This document shows positions 10,901 through 21,856 of a stretch of DNA of 64,000 nucleotides, piece by piece. The notes under the pieces are model-generated. The model searched no databases. It was given only the letters and a program-made list of their open reading frames with translations, and was not told where the DNA came from. The stretch covers positions 62,001-126,000 of the forward strand of contig MU405323.1 of the NCBI GenBank assembly GCA_022836615.1, read 5' to 3'. The number at the start of each line of letters is the position of its first letter. The first letter of the stretch is position 1. Source of the DNA: Annulohypoxylon bovei var. microspora (lineage: Eukaryota; Ascomycota; Sordariomycetes; Xylariales; Hypoxylaceae). The translations under genes were made by a program, and so were the position numbers.

Positions 10901-13185
10901 AGTGGAAGTTAAAAGGGGGCAGAAACTGTTGAGTGTCGCGTGTCAGTAACTAGCTTAGAGATACTATATAGACCGTTGGTGCTATAGGCTTCGATGTTCT
11001 AGAGAGAAGGGGGGTAGTGGATCTAATAGTGATAATAAGTATGTACTACTGGTCCCTTATATGCTATCTCACAGGATAGACATGGTCAGATTATCATGCA
11101 GCTCGACGGGTTCGAAGTAGTTATCCGAATCTAGATATATAACCTTGAATGACATCAAAGTTGCCGATACCGCCACTAACTAACGCAATAACGGAACTAG
11201 GTACTGTACGGATTCGTGATACCGGCGTATCCATTCTTCTTCTCTTGGAACCGAAAGGATTTCAATGTTGGGTATATTTTAGGGCTTGTTCTCCGGTCAC
11301 TCTATTCGTAGCCCGAAACTCAGGGTCCAACTTATACTCACGGTGGCCCACCTAAGTTGACATATTGTCCAACCGGGAACCCATCCTAACTATCCCTTCT
11401 GCATATTATTCTGCATATTATGCGCGTGTGCAAGTTTGTCTAGGCTTTTCCCCGATGCCCTCTAGTAACAAAAACCCCCCAACCAGGGAATCGGAGTTCG
11501 ACGAATGAGCTATAGGTGGGGGGTCAATGGTTACCACCAACGAATTTGACTCCTATCGTGAAAAGGGGTCCACATAGATAATTCATATTCGTGGTTGTAG
11601 GAACGGCCTAGACGAATTAGACTATATCTACCCAGGTAGGTGGTTTCCACATCGCACGCCATGATAACCGAGCACTAGACTGCACCGAAGCGGCAGAGCG
11701 GTAACTATACGATAAAAGGACATCCGGTAGCGGCACAATAGGAGCCCTCTGCAACTAGACACCTGTTATTTTGGATTGTACTTTCTACGATCGAGTAACG
11801 ATATAAATACTATTAGAGTTAGATTAGAGAAATATGTATGTTATTTCCCATAATTATTAGTCTTGCTGCTTTATAAGGGCCTTGATGACCATTTGAACAT
11901 TACCCTTCCCCTTTTCCTCCTTTTAGCCTACTCTGTTCTAACAAAAGGAAACAAACTTTTCCTTCCCTCCTTTCCAAGAAACGTACTTGACGGGAATTTA
12001 ATATAATTTTACTCGAAATATTATATTTCCCTGGCAAGATTAAACCTCAAATATGAAATTCAATGTCTTCGTGAGGCCGCCGATGAAGCTATGTGAACAG
12101 ATCCTTTTAAAGAATCAAACCTAAGATAAAAGCAAATATGCCCTAAACATTTACTTAATATTTGACAGGAATGATGGAAAATCAAGCAGAATTATCAACA
12201 GATGATACCGTCAAACTATAACAACAAGAGAAATAATAAACTACACTTATTTCTTGCGTACAAACCGAGCTGAAGTATGCCCATTGCAAAGTATTCCGTT
12301 ATAAACTTATGGTGTTTACTTGCCTAGGTACCTACCTAAAGTATTTCAAAGAAGGTTAAGAGTCTTTCCACTAACTAGCAATAACTATTCAAAGTCTTCG
12401 ACAATTACCTAGCATTGAGTGTTCTCCTTGAATGACATGCTTAGGTAATTAAATTACTGTTCTAACTTTACTTAACTAGGTAAATAAACAAACATGGTTT
12501 CCCATGCCCTTATATCTAACAAGATGTTTACCTCGTTTTGGAACGTTTCGTGTTTTCGTAGCTGTTACTCATAGTTTACGATCTTGTTTTTGTAATTCTT
12601 AAATTAGAGTAAGGAGTGTGAGTGGTACCAGGTCCTAGGTATTAATATTATGCACCCTAGGCTACGTCACTTCGCCAACCTTGCTGTAGAGCTAATGCAA
12701 GGTTGTTTTGGTGGGCTGTGCGGGGTAGTGTGCGCAGGTAGTATTGTGTTGTACCTTGCCTGGCGACCTGGCAACATGGTAACCTGGTAAACCTACCTCC
12801 TAGGTACCTGGTAATAACCCCGCAGGCCTGAGACGTCGTTGCTCGTCAACGCCTGACGCTTTCAGCTGACCTCTCATCTTCATTGTTTACTGGTATGTGG
12901 TGTGACTGCCACCCGTGGACCTTATGATGTGAAGGAGGTATGCAACTAATAAGGCCTCCCCCACACATCATAAAAAGCCCTTGTCCACGTTCTAGCTAAT
13001 AAGTAACTTTGTCGTCCTCATATTCACTGTTCACCTTCATTGTCCACCTCCACAACATCGAACACTCGAATGCTCCAATACTCGAAATAGAGAACACGAA
13101 AGTATACTTATACGATCAATACAGCGCATAGTCGCACCGAATATTCAAGCAACTAAACAAGCAACTAAGCAACTAAGCAAGCAAA
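10901..13185. other. 2.3-kb gene-free spacer
   Basis: No coding region with gene-like composition. Contains scattered TAGGTACC motifs (about 12325-12340, 12800) and a C-run flanked by an ATG-poor stretch at 11470. 12870-13185 is the pyrimidine-rich leader and promoter of the RPEL gene. I found no long inverted repeat here, though I could not search exhaustively by eye. Confidence 0.45.
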
Positions 13186-13725
13186 ATGGCCGACGAAAAC
13201 AAGCCTGTAGTTGTTGACGAGTCTCCCATCTCTCCAATTCGCCCTAATAACGAGCGGAGAAATTCGCTCGAGCAACACCTAAAGCAGCGCCCGGACCGAT
13301 CCGAGCTTGTCGAGAGTATGTATTTTCACCCGAGCACTTCCAACCTTCAATGTTGCTCTAAGCCGAAGAGATCATTACCTAGTAGTATCGCGTGAATATT
13401 TGACCTAACCTCATCCGTGGCAGAGAACATCTTGCCCGCTTCAACTGCCGCTCCAGGTTTGCAAGAAAAGCAGAAAGAGGTGCGTATTCTCCCCTTCGTA
13501 CATTTCTCTAAAAGCATCTTAGCAAAGGTAGATAACAATAACCATTTAAACATATAGCTCGAGAGACATATGCGTGTCGACTCGCTCAACGACAAAATTG
13601 CCCATCGCCCTCCCCCCGAGAAGCTACTCCAAGAGGGTGTCCTTCACGAAGATCCTAGGTCGGCCGAGGAGAAGTATGAGGAAGCTATCGAGGAAGAATA
13701 CGCCAAGAGGGAGGGCGGCGCTTGA
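13186..13725 (+). CDS. RPEL-repeat protein
   Basis: Exons 13186..13315, 13424..13479 and 13558..13725 give 117 residues. Two RPEL motifs are visible: LEQHLKQRPDRSELVEKNIL at about 29-48 and, around residues 72-91, LNDKIAHRPPPEKLLQEGVL. The first motif is only complete when the first intron (phase 1, donor gtatgt) is removed, which creates the Lys of VEKNIL. The C-terminus is acidic and helical (SAEEKYEEAIEEEYAKR). In animals RPEL motifs bind G-actin (MRTF, Phactr); the small fungal proteins with paired RPEL motifs are conserved but poorly studied, so an actin link is inference. The long pyrimidine-rich leader before the ATG has repeats of agcaactaa. Confidence 0.85.
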
Positions 13726-14063
13726 ATAGATTGATTGAGTAAGTCGCACGGGGGTAATAACAATGTTTTGAATTGTCGGTTTGACGGTCTGCTCAGATAT
13801 ATATGTCGCATGCCCCAGGTATTAAACAGGGCCGGACTATGAATGAATGTACCTATATAGTGTCACACGATTACGGGTTGCGCAAGGTCTCTTATTTCAA
13901 TCTTCTCTTCGCGTAGGAAACGGGAAATGAGAAATGGGAAATGGGAAATGGGAAACTGAAGACTTGTGGGCATACACTCATAGAACCACCAATGATGATA
14001 GCTTCTCGGAGATTTACTATTGTGAGATGTCTGGAAAAGAAGAGAAAAAAGTACCGTAACTAA
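13726..14063. other. spacer with 8-bp minisatellite
   Basis: About 13918-13956 has four copies of an 8-bp unit (gggaaatg type). I looked here for a first exon or signal peptide for the following GH51 gene and found none that splices convincingly. Confidence 0.5.
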
Positions 14064-16821
14064 ATGTAACTATTCTATTCCGCCTGGTTCCGTCTGCTCG
14101 ATATCCTGGCTGGGACTTGCGCACTTGTGCGCCAAGGTAGTACTCTATGGATCTCAACTCCAAGAACTGTCTCGTTAGGCACCGCCATTGATATCTCTGT
14201 GAGCTCGACAGGCGGCAATGCTACAAATGGTCATCAGTATGGATTCTTACACGAGGTGTGTATTCTACGCCTGAACTCTTAAGAGGGATGATATGACACT
14301 GACTCAAATCACCTGGCTAGGACATCAACAACTCGGGTGACGGGGGCCTTTATGCTGAGCTGATTAATAACCGAGCTTTTCAAATCAGCGAGGGCTATCC
14401 TGCCACGTTAAATGCATGGCACCCGGTGAACGATGCTACTTTATCACTGAAGAACCTTAGTACACCATTATCCGATGTCTTGGTTACCTCGATGAACGTT
14501 GCTCCTACTACGGAGCACGGCGAGGTCGGGTTTCGAAACGACGGGTACTGGGGCATAGACGTCAAGGCCGGCAGGAAATACAGCGGCTCGTTTTGGGTCA
14601 AGGGCGCTTACTCCGGCCAATTCACTGCTTCGTTACAATCCATTGCGGGAGAGTCGTTTGGGACCGTGTCGATCCAATCTCAGTCCAGCCCTGACGAGTG
14701 GACAGAGCATGATTTTTACTTGACACCCTTTGAAGACGCCCCGAATTCTAACAATACTTTCGTGCTTACATTTGACGCTTCGGTAGGCAGGACGATAAAC
14801 TGGCTTGGTATAACTATACCTAGTATATATGAACTAATGATTACGCGTAACAGGGCGTAGGGGACGGCTCTCTTGACTTCAATTTGATTAGTCTGTTTCC
14901 TCCCACATTCAACGGCCGGAAGAATGGGATGCGCATTGATATTGCTGAAGCGTTAGCACAGCTACATCCTGTAAGTAATCTTCAAAGGGGTGATATTTCG
15001 GAATAAAACACTGATCTTAGAAATTCAGACACTTTTCCGTATTCCTGGAGGTAATAGTATGTCTATATCTCGATTAACTCATTTTTCAAATTCGAACGCC
15101 TTGCTTCAAGACTTCCCCTTATCATCCCATCTGAGATTGCAGCCACTAACTGGCCATGTGCGAACTCTAGTGCTCGAGGGCTTGACGAATAGGACGTGGT
15201 GGGACTGGAAGAACACGCTTGGCCCCTTAAAAAGCCGACCCGGCTTTACCGGGACATGGGGATACCAGCAAACTAATGGTCTGGGCTTGGTAGAATATCT
15301 AGAGTTCGCGGAGGATCTGGGATTGGAAGTTGGTGAGTTTTCATCTCTACATCTATCGTTCTATGGGTGACACCGGTATCTTACTTGGTTATCATAGTTC
15401 TGGCCGTGTACGACGGTCTTTCCCTGAACGGAGATGTCACCCCAGAGGACGAGTTGCAGGCTTTCGTCGACGACGCCCTGGACCAGATCGACTTCGTCCG
15501 TGGACCAGCAGACTCGAAATGGGGCGCAGTCCGTGCCAAGCTAGGCCATCCGGAGCCGTGGAAGCTCCAATACGTCGAGGTTGGCAACGAGGACTGGCTC
15601 GCTGGAGCTCCGGAAAGTTGGGAGACGTTCAAGGACTACCGGTTCCCAATGTTCCTCGACGCAATCAACAAGGCATATCCCGATATCCAGGTTATCTCGC
15701 CTGGACCTTCCTTCGACGGATATGACATCCCTGAACCTGCGGGCGGCGACTATCACGTCTATGCCGAGCCGGACGAGCTCGTCTTGGAATTTTCGAAATT
15801 CGACAACATAGTAGCGCCGCATCTTATCGGCGAGATGGCCGCGGTCCATCCGAATGGCGGCAGCGGGTGGGACGGTCCTCAGCAGCCTTTCCCCTGGTAA
15901 GTATTCCTTTCTCGACACCATTTTCGCCTTACCCTTGGGGTGCTCTTACGGGGCAGACTAGGCTGTCTAATCGTGCAAAGTAGTACGCCGTAAGGGGTCA
16001 TTAGATCTTCGCTAACCTAAAGCTCTATACAGGTGGATAGGTACTGTTGGTGAAGCTGTGTCCCTTATCGGTTACGAACGTAATGCGGACAGAGTCATCG
16101 GGGCATCATACGTATGTTCTTCGGTGTCGTCCGAATATGTAATATTTATTAGGGATACCAATGTGTTTGATAGGCACCGGTAATTAGAAACAGTACGCCT
16201 AAATCTTCGCCTAACCTATAACCCTTCTCTTTGCGCGAAGATTACTAACTGTATTTTCCATAGTGAACCGTTACCAATGGCCTATAACCATCATACAATT
16301 TACGGCTGACACGGTTACCAAGTCGACGTCTTGGTACGTCTGGGAGGTGAGTTGTTTTCCGCCGTCAGACCCATCGGAGACTTTCGATGGAACATCTGAA
16401 TATTAATGCTATTTGTGAACAGCTCATGGCGGCGCACCCCATGACAGAAACTCTGCCAGCGACCGCAGACTTCGGCCCACTCTACTACGTGGCCGGCAAG
16501 AATAACAAAACAGGTGGAAGCATCTTCAAAGTAGCAATCTATAACTCGACGGACGGTGCTGATGTGCCCGTCAATCTATCCTTCGAGGGGGTAACACCAG
16601 GAACGACTGGGGAGTTGACTATTCTTACGGGACCTATAGATCCGTACGGCGTCAACAGTCCCTACACTGGAGTGAATGTGGTTGAGACGAACACGATGAA
16701 GATTCAAACTGATGACAATGGCAGCTTCCAATTTGCCTTGCCCAACTTAAGTATCGCAGTCCTAGAGACAAGCGCCCTGAAATCCCGTCGATGGAATAGG
16801 GCTGCCGTGAAGAAAGGTTGA
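14064..16821 (+). CDS. abfA: GH51 alpha-L-arabinofuranosidase, start codon followed by TAA
   Basis: Exons: up to 14255, 14321..14782, 14854..14970, 15029..15056, 15171..15332, 15398..15896, 16033..16111, 16174..16192, 16264..16346, 16423..16821, all phase-consistent and giving about 665-679 codons, normal for fungal GH51. The acid/base Glu is in YVEVGNEDWLAG and the nucleophile Glu in HLIGEMAAVHP; a C-terminal beta domain ends the protein. Family members release arabinose from arabinan and arabinoxylan and are secreted. The exon at 16174-16192 is a 19-nt microexon encoding APVIRN plus one base. Odd point: the only ATG in frame upstream (14064) is directly followed by TAA, then by a signal-peptide-like run (FYSAWFRLLDILAGTCALV). 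One C-to-T change would explain it, so the allele may be a recent pseudogene. A 42-nt intron at 14136-14177 is possible. Confidence 0.85.
16174..16192 (+). other. 19-nt microexon of the GH51 gene
   Basis: Flanked by gatag on the left and gtacgc on the right. With it, the reading runs GASY-APVIRN-MNRYQW, as expected for GH51; without it the frame breaks and seven conserved residues are missing. Confidence 0.85.
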
Positions 16822-17297
16822 TCGATAAACGGTCTTAATTTGTAGCATAGATATATAAACTTAGCTACCTAACTAGTCATGATTAGGGATTCCTATTATT
16901 TACTAATCATGTATTGGGTGGTGCTACGATATAATATCATTCAGTGTGCTGTACGAATCATAATATATTTTCTACAAATAACGTTGTAATGTGACACGCA
17001 TAAAGGTTACACATCAAATCTAAGGCGTGATTACCCCTGCTCGTACTGATATACGTATAAAGCCGGTGTCATCTTCAGACAGGCTAATACCATCGGTACC
17101 GGTCAATTTTACCTATTGCCAGTATGTGTAATGCAGATGCAATGATAACTTGGGTGTGCATAGAGTAAATAGCCAAGATTGGTGGTGTAGTTCTGCACTG
17201 CATGGCTGCCCAACCAACCTCGGCATACCTACTTTAGAAACGCGATGATACCTTCAACATAGAATTTCTATTCTAAGTTCTAAGCTGCGGAGAGAAT
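16822..17297. other. intergenic
   Basis: 3' region of the GH51 gene and promoter of the next gene on the same strand. No repeat, RNA or coding feature recognised. Confidence 0.5.
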
Positions 17298-18464
17298 ATG
17301 CCATACGAGATAGTAGATCAGCGGCGCGTCTATCTCGCGTGCCGCGCCATCTTCGTCGGCGACAAAGCGCTGCTGCGGCGACCTAAGAAAGTGCGCGAAG
17401 AGATTGCGAAGCGACCGTGGGCACTGGGGTCACTAACTCACGACCTCGGCACAGAGAAAGTAGTCGAGATTCTTCGCGACCTACTGGAAAGACGTGTGTT
17501 CGAGTCGGAGCTCAAAGCTAAGATCGAATTTCCCGAACTATTCCACTCCTCTCAGGACCAGGAGGTACAGCGTGAAGCATCCGAGATTGATGCTGCGAGG
17601 TCAACAGCTGAGGCGCTCGAGGAAATTGCGAGCGCGGAACATATCGAAGGCGAAAGCGAGGATGAATTCGGGGAAGACACTAAGAACGAGACCAGTGAGG
17701 TGCTCTGCGTTGAACTGGACAAGATATCCATCATTACTAAGACGAGCTCCTTAGGCGTCGAACAGGCAGCTCCATGTCCGCGACAAACGGTAGTTTTACC
17801 TTCGCTATATCCAACCTACATTCCGTACAAGACACAGCATCTTATTTTAAACGAAGTCCAACGTTTGCTTGAAGAAAGCTGTTTTGACTTTGCACAGAAA
17901 TGGTTGCCAGCAGTCCTCTCGCACAAGGGATGGAACTGCGCCAGGTCGATGGAATTGACCAAGTGGACGCGGCTGTTAGCTAAGAAGGCGGACAAGATAC
18001 CCGAGGAGGCATTTAATTCCCGGGGGACGTTGCTGACAGAAGTTCTCTTCGCGACGAATAAGTTGAGGCATAGCGCCGTCCATAGGATATCAACGTCGGC
18101 TCGCGGAATCCAGGATCTGATCACGTCGGCAGTGACACTCGCATTTACACTTGGCGATCACAAACGGGCGAACCAACTGGAAGAGATGTGCTACGAGCTA
18201 GATACTAAGATTAAGGCGATGGAGCTAAATAAGAATGCGCTGGAGAACTCTGTCATGGCTGGCATTGAGGATATTCAACGACAGCGGGAAGAGTTAGACC
18301 AGAAAGAGAAAGAAATGATTGCTAACATGGTAAAAAGTGATCAGGTGAATAAGAATGTAATCGGAGATCTGCTAGAAGATTCAGTGAGTAGGATTTTGGA
18401 AGGAAAGAGTGAGAGTGACGATGATGTTAAGGCATATCAAGACGCAAATGGTGGAAGCGATTAA
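17298..18464 (+). CDS. uncharacterised coiled-coil protein
   Basis: A single uninterrupted frame of 388 residues, unusual here because most neighbours have introns. I do not recognise a family. The N-terminal ~85 residues (MPYEIVDQRRVYLACRAIFV... ending FPELF) look like a compact folded domain rich in Arg, Lys and Leu. Residues ~90-160 are acidic and probably disordered. Residues ~175-290 are mixed helix with several Trp (KWLPAVLSHKGWN, ELTKWTRLLAKK). Residues ~295-360 have a heptad-like pattern rich in Glu, Lys, Gln and Leu (ELDTKIKAMELNKNALEN and on) that suggests a coiled coil. The composition is that of a real intracellular protein and the ATG context is good. No signal peptide or TM segment. 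Confidence 0.75.
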   Translation: MPYEIVDQRRVYLACRAIFVGDKALLRRPKKVREEIAKRPWALGSLTHDLGTEKVVEILRDLLERRVFESELKAKIEFPELFHSSQDQEVQREASEIDAARSTAEALEEIASAEHIEGESEDEFGEDTKNETSEVLCVELDKISIITKTSSLGVEQAAPCPRQTVVLPSLYPTYIPYKTQHLILNEVQRLLEESCFDFAQKWLPAVLSHKGWNCARSMELTKWTRLLAKKADKIPEEAFNSRGTLLTEVLFATNKLRHSAVHRISTSARGIQDLITSAVTLAFTLGDHKRANQLEEMCYELDTKIKAMELNKNALENSVMAGIEDIQRQREELDQKEKEMIANMVKSDQVNKNVIGDLLEDSVSRILEGKSESDDDVKAYQDANGGSD

Positions 18465-18560
18465 ACCAATGTTGAATTATATAGGACTTTGTAGTTGGAA
18501 TATGTAAAGATCTGAAGATTTGGTGATCTGAAAGCAGAGAGATTTGGCTCTTTTGGCTGT

Positions 18561-19024
18561 ACCTACCTTAGGGATCGGCAAAATGCGCATTTTGAGCCAA
18601 AATGCAGCATTTAAATGCAATACATACATAATACCATTATACACATACAAAATTGCATTTTGATTTGCATGATCATGCATAATAGATCTTTTACCACCAC
18701 CACCTCATACTTTTTATAATTATATGGTTTATTTCATTCGCAATGTGATGTTTATTATGTTATTGAATTTTCTCAATTTTTTAATATGCGATTAAGACGA
18801 TTTGAATGGTTGAGCGCGCGAATAATTGAAGTGCTTTTACGTGGGTAGGTGTGACCTCTTAAGTGGGTATGTTTTAAAAATATTGCATACATACTACTAA
18901 AAATATGGGGCCGATGGGTTTTTCCGATCCGTTATGCGTATAATCAACCAAAATGCGGCATTAATGCATGCATTATACGCATTTTCATTATACGCATTTA
19001 AAAAATCCGAACCCTAACCTACCT
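18561..19024. mobile_element. hAT-like MITE with 8-bp target-site duplication
   Basis: Element at 18569-19016 (448 bp) flanked on both sides by acctacct (18561-18568 and 19017-19024). Ends are imperfect inverted repeats: TAGGGATCGG on the left and the complement of TAGGGTTCGG on the right. Subterminal sequence is full of repeated and inverted ATGCGTATAATG/AATGCATGCATT words, like transposase-binding sites in hAT elements. The interior has no coding capacity. An 8-bp duplication with a 5' TAGGG end fits the hAT superfamily. Caution: acctacct belongs to a motif that is common in the spacers of this genome, so the duplication alone is weak evidence; with the TIR it is good. Confidence 0.72.
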
Positions 19025-19105
19025 AACCATTCGATTAGGTACGTAACAGCCCCCACAAGGCCCACCTTGAACTTACAAAGGTGGGACAGAGAGGGTGGTC
19101 TTACC

Positions 19106-19174
19106 GTATTAAAGTTGCCTAATAAGTATTAACTAGTCTATTAATAGTCTATGTATTAAAGTTGCCTAATAAGT
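19106..19174. repeat. 22-bp direct repeat pair
   Basis: The 22-bp word starting gtattaaagttgcctaat occurs at 19106-19127 and 19153-19174, in the upstream region of the polymerase kappa gene. Could be a local duplication or a regulatory site; nothing more can be said. Confidence 0.55.
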
Positions 19175-19430
19175 CACGTGGTATCGCGACATAGTTCTTC
19201 AAAGAAATGACGCGTCACGACTTTCGCCCATTTAATTCCATTTAATTGATCATGTATCTATCATTTTGAGTTGCCTAGGTAGATACATGACAGGTATTCC
19301 CGCATAGAGCGACGTAGCTCCTAGGGCACGAAACGAATATGACAGGAATGTATCAAAGTCCTCGTCGATTTCCTTCACTTAGGAATATATTTCAGCTCGT
19401 GGCATAAATAAGTAATTAAATTAATTAAAA

Positions 19431-21545
19431 ATGGCTGAGAGACTTGCTATATCAGAAACTACCAAGTCGGAAGCACCCGATACCACGAAGTCGAAACAAG
19501 ATGATCATCAGCATCAAAATGAACACGAAACCCTCAAGTACCACCTCCTAGGCCCGTCTCTTACCAAAGCCGGTCAGGACTCCGTCGACCAATCTAAGGT
19601 TTCCGACATCATTTATAATGCGTCTAAGGGGTCCAAGTACTTCAACCATGAAGAGGTCAAGGACAAGATCCTAACGCAAAAGATCGGCCAAATCCTAGAA
19701 AGGAAGCATCGCCTAGAGAAGCTCGATTTAACTCGCCAACTTCGAGCTGCCGATCAGTTTATAACTCAACTCGAGGTCACCCGTGACTTAACCCAACATA
19801 TTGTACATGTCGATTGCGATGCCTTCTATGCTGCCGTTGAGCAGCTTGACCGACCCGAGCTGAAGGATCTCCCATTCGCCGTCGGGGGTGGCGTGCTGAC
19901 TACTTGCAACTACGTCGCACGTAAGTTTGGCTGCCGCAGTGGCATGGCTGGCTTCGTTGCTAAGAAGCTTTGTCCAACTCTACTTCTTCTACCTCTCAAC
20001 TTCGACAAGTATACCTCCAAGGCTCAGGAGGTTCGACAGGTCTTGGTCCAGTATGATCCTAGATTTGAGAGTGCTAGCATAGATGAGGCCTATCTCAACA
20101 TTACCGAATACTGCGTCGAGCATGAGATGACGCCCGAAGAGGCTGTTCAGAAGATGCGAGGTGAGGTCCATGAGAAAACGAAAATCACCGTGTCTGCGGG
20201 TATTGCCGCAAATGCGAAGCTTGCCAAAATATGTTCCAATATGAACAAGCCTAATGGCCAGTATATCCTGCCTAGTGACCGTAACGCTATCATGACCTTC
20301 ATGCGGGACTTGCCGACCAGGAAGGTGAATGGAATCGGCCGGGTTTTGGAGCGTGAGCTGCAGGAAATAGGTGTCAAAACATGCGGTGATATCTACCACC
20401 AGCGCCAGTTCTTGGTATGTATAAAATATATTCCATTTCGTACCATGACCCCGTTCATTCATTCATATACTCGGCAGCGCACTTCTACATTGTACGGAGG
20501 CTAACACGTTTTTAGTATGTTTGAATCCCTTCCAGATTTACATATTCTGATTTTACTCTTTGCCTTGGTCGGCATATTATACGGCATTGTTTTCTATATT
20601 CATTTACTCAAGATATTAACATCTTACAGACGTCAGCTATTCGGGGACAAAACGTACGAATTTTTGCTCATGTGCTATCTAGGCCTAGGCAGAACCGAAA
20701 TTCAACCTGCGGAGGAATACGAGCGAAAAAGCGTCGGGACTGAGAGCACATTCCGAGACATGTCCGACCCAACGCAGTTTAGAGAGAAACTGCGGTGGAC
20801 AGCTGAAGAATTAGAAAAGGACATGCGAAAAGCCGAATGCAAAGGCCGGACTCTGGTTTTAAAGGTAAAACTTCACACATACGAAGTCTTGACGAGGCAA
20901 GTGGTGACGCCCAGAGCCATACACACTGCAGACGATCTGTACAACTACTCTCTGCCCATCTTGGCGAAATTGGAGCAGGAGAGGCCGGGCATGAAGCTAC
21001 GTTTGATGGGGCTGCGGTGCACACATATAATTAGCACTAAAAAGCCTGACGCTCGTGCTTTTTTTAGACTAAGGCCTCTAAGGACGCTTGCTGACAATGT
21101 TGTGTCTGGCGGAATGATGGATCAAGAGGCAAGCGAAACTCTCCAAGCAGACGATTACCAGCAAGACATGCTGGGCTATATCTCTGATGGTGGCAATGGG
21201 AGAGAAGAGCCCCCTGCGCCGGAAAATAATGACACCCGTCGCCACGGGAAGGAGGTTGTTGCTAATCCCAAGAGAGCAGCGCCAATCGAAGAGCCGGAAG
21301 AATGGTGGGATTGCCCGATCTGTAGCCGGCCACAGCCAACTGACGAGCGTCTGTTTAACGACCACATCGACCTGTGTCTCTCGAGACAGACTATCCGGGA
21401 CGCAGTCCAGCGAGACCATGTGCCTAGTCCAGCCCCTACAGGTGACAGGCCAGCTCCCAAAAGGTTGAAGAGTGGCGGAGAGAAGAAACGGAGCAGGGCA
21501 TCGACATCCATTGACCCGAAACAGAAAAAACTATTCTTCAGTTGA
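19431..21545 (+). CDS. Y-family DNA polymerase kappa (DinB) with UBZ zinc finger
   Basis: Exon 1 is 19431..20414 and the second exon ends at 21545. Motif I HVDCDAFYAAVEQLDRP begins near residue 126 with the metal-binding Asp; the second catalytic patch is SIDEAYLNITEY, followed by SAGIAANAKLAKICSNMNKPNGQ and the little-finger domain starting at YERKSVGTESTF. The C-terminus has a C-x2-C...H-x3-C UBZ4-type finger (WWDCPICSRP to DLCLSR) for ubiquitinated PCNA, and ends DPKQKKLFFS, similar to a PCNA-interaction motif but with non-canonical spacing. It performs translesion synthesis. The splice after QRQFL is a problem: the best aligned continuation, RQLFGDK, needs one base fewer than the natural acceptor at 20629 allows. 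Using the acceptor at 20612 keeps the frame (638 residues) but inserts ILTSYR. Confidence 0.88.
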
Positions 21546-21856
21546 TCACTAAGACACGTACATCGTGAGAATTTAAAAACGCATTCAAATATTCGGGAGC
21601 ATCATATTTGGCTTCTCTTGATACGTGCTATGATAACTCCCCGAAATTTGACTTGTGATATGAATCTAAATACCAGAGTGAATAATCTACATCCAATAGG
21701 AATTTTATTTGAGTTCCGTAAATAGTATCCAACCCCGCAACATTAAGCTCCAGATAGAAGATTTCCTATTCGGATTTTTTTTTTAATTTTTTTTTTAAAA
21801 AGACGACGTTATAGGTCATAAATCCATGTTCCTCTCGATAAGCAGTAGTCATTAAA
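21546..21856. other. intergenic between convergent genes
   Basis: Between the ends of the polymerase kappa and TRK1 genes. Contains two poly-T runs near 21774-21798, and otherwise nothing recognised. Confidence 0.5.

Noticed and set aside
10901..13185. Hidden gene in the longest spacer of the gene arm
   Set aside because: Open frames are short, have poor codon composition and no splice-compatible partners.
14136..14177. 42-nt intron in the first GH51 exon
   Set aside because: Donor and acceptor exist and frame is kept, but it is shorter than the other introns here and reading through is also open; left as an alternative only.
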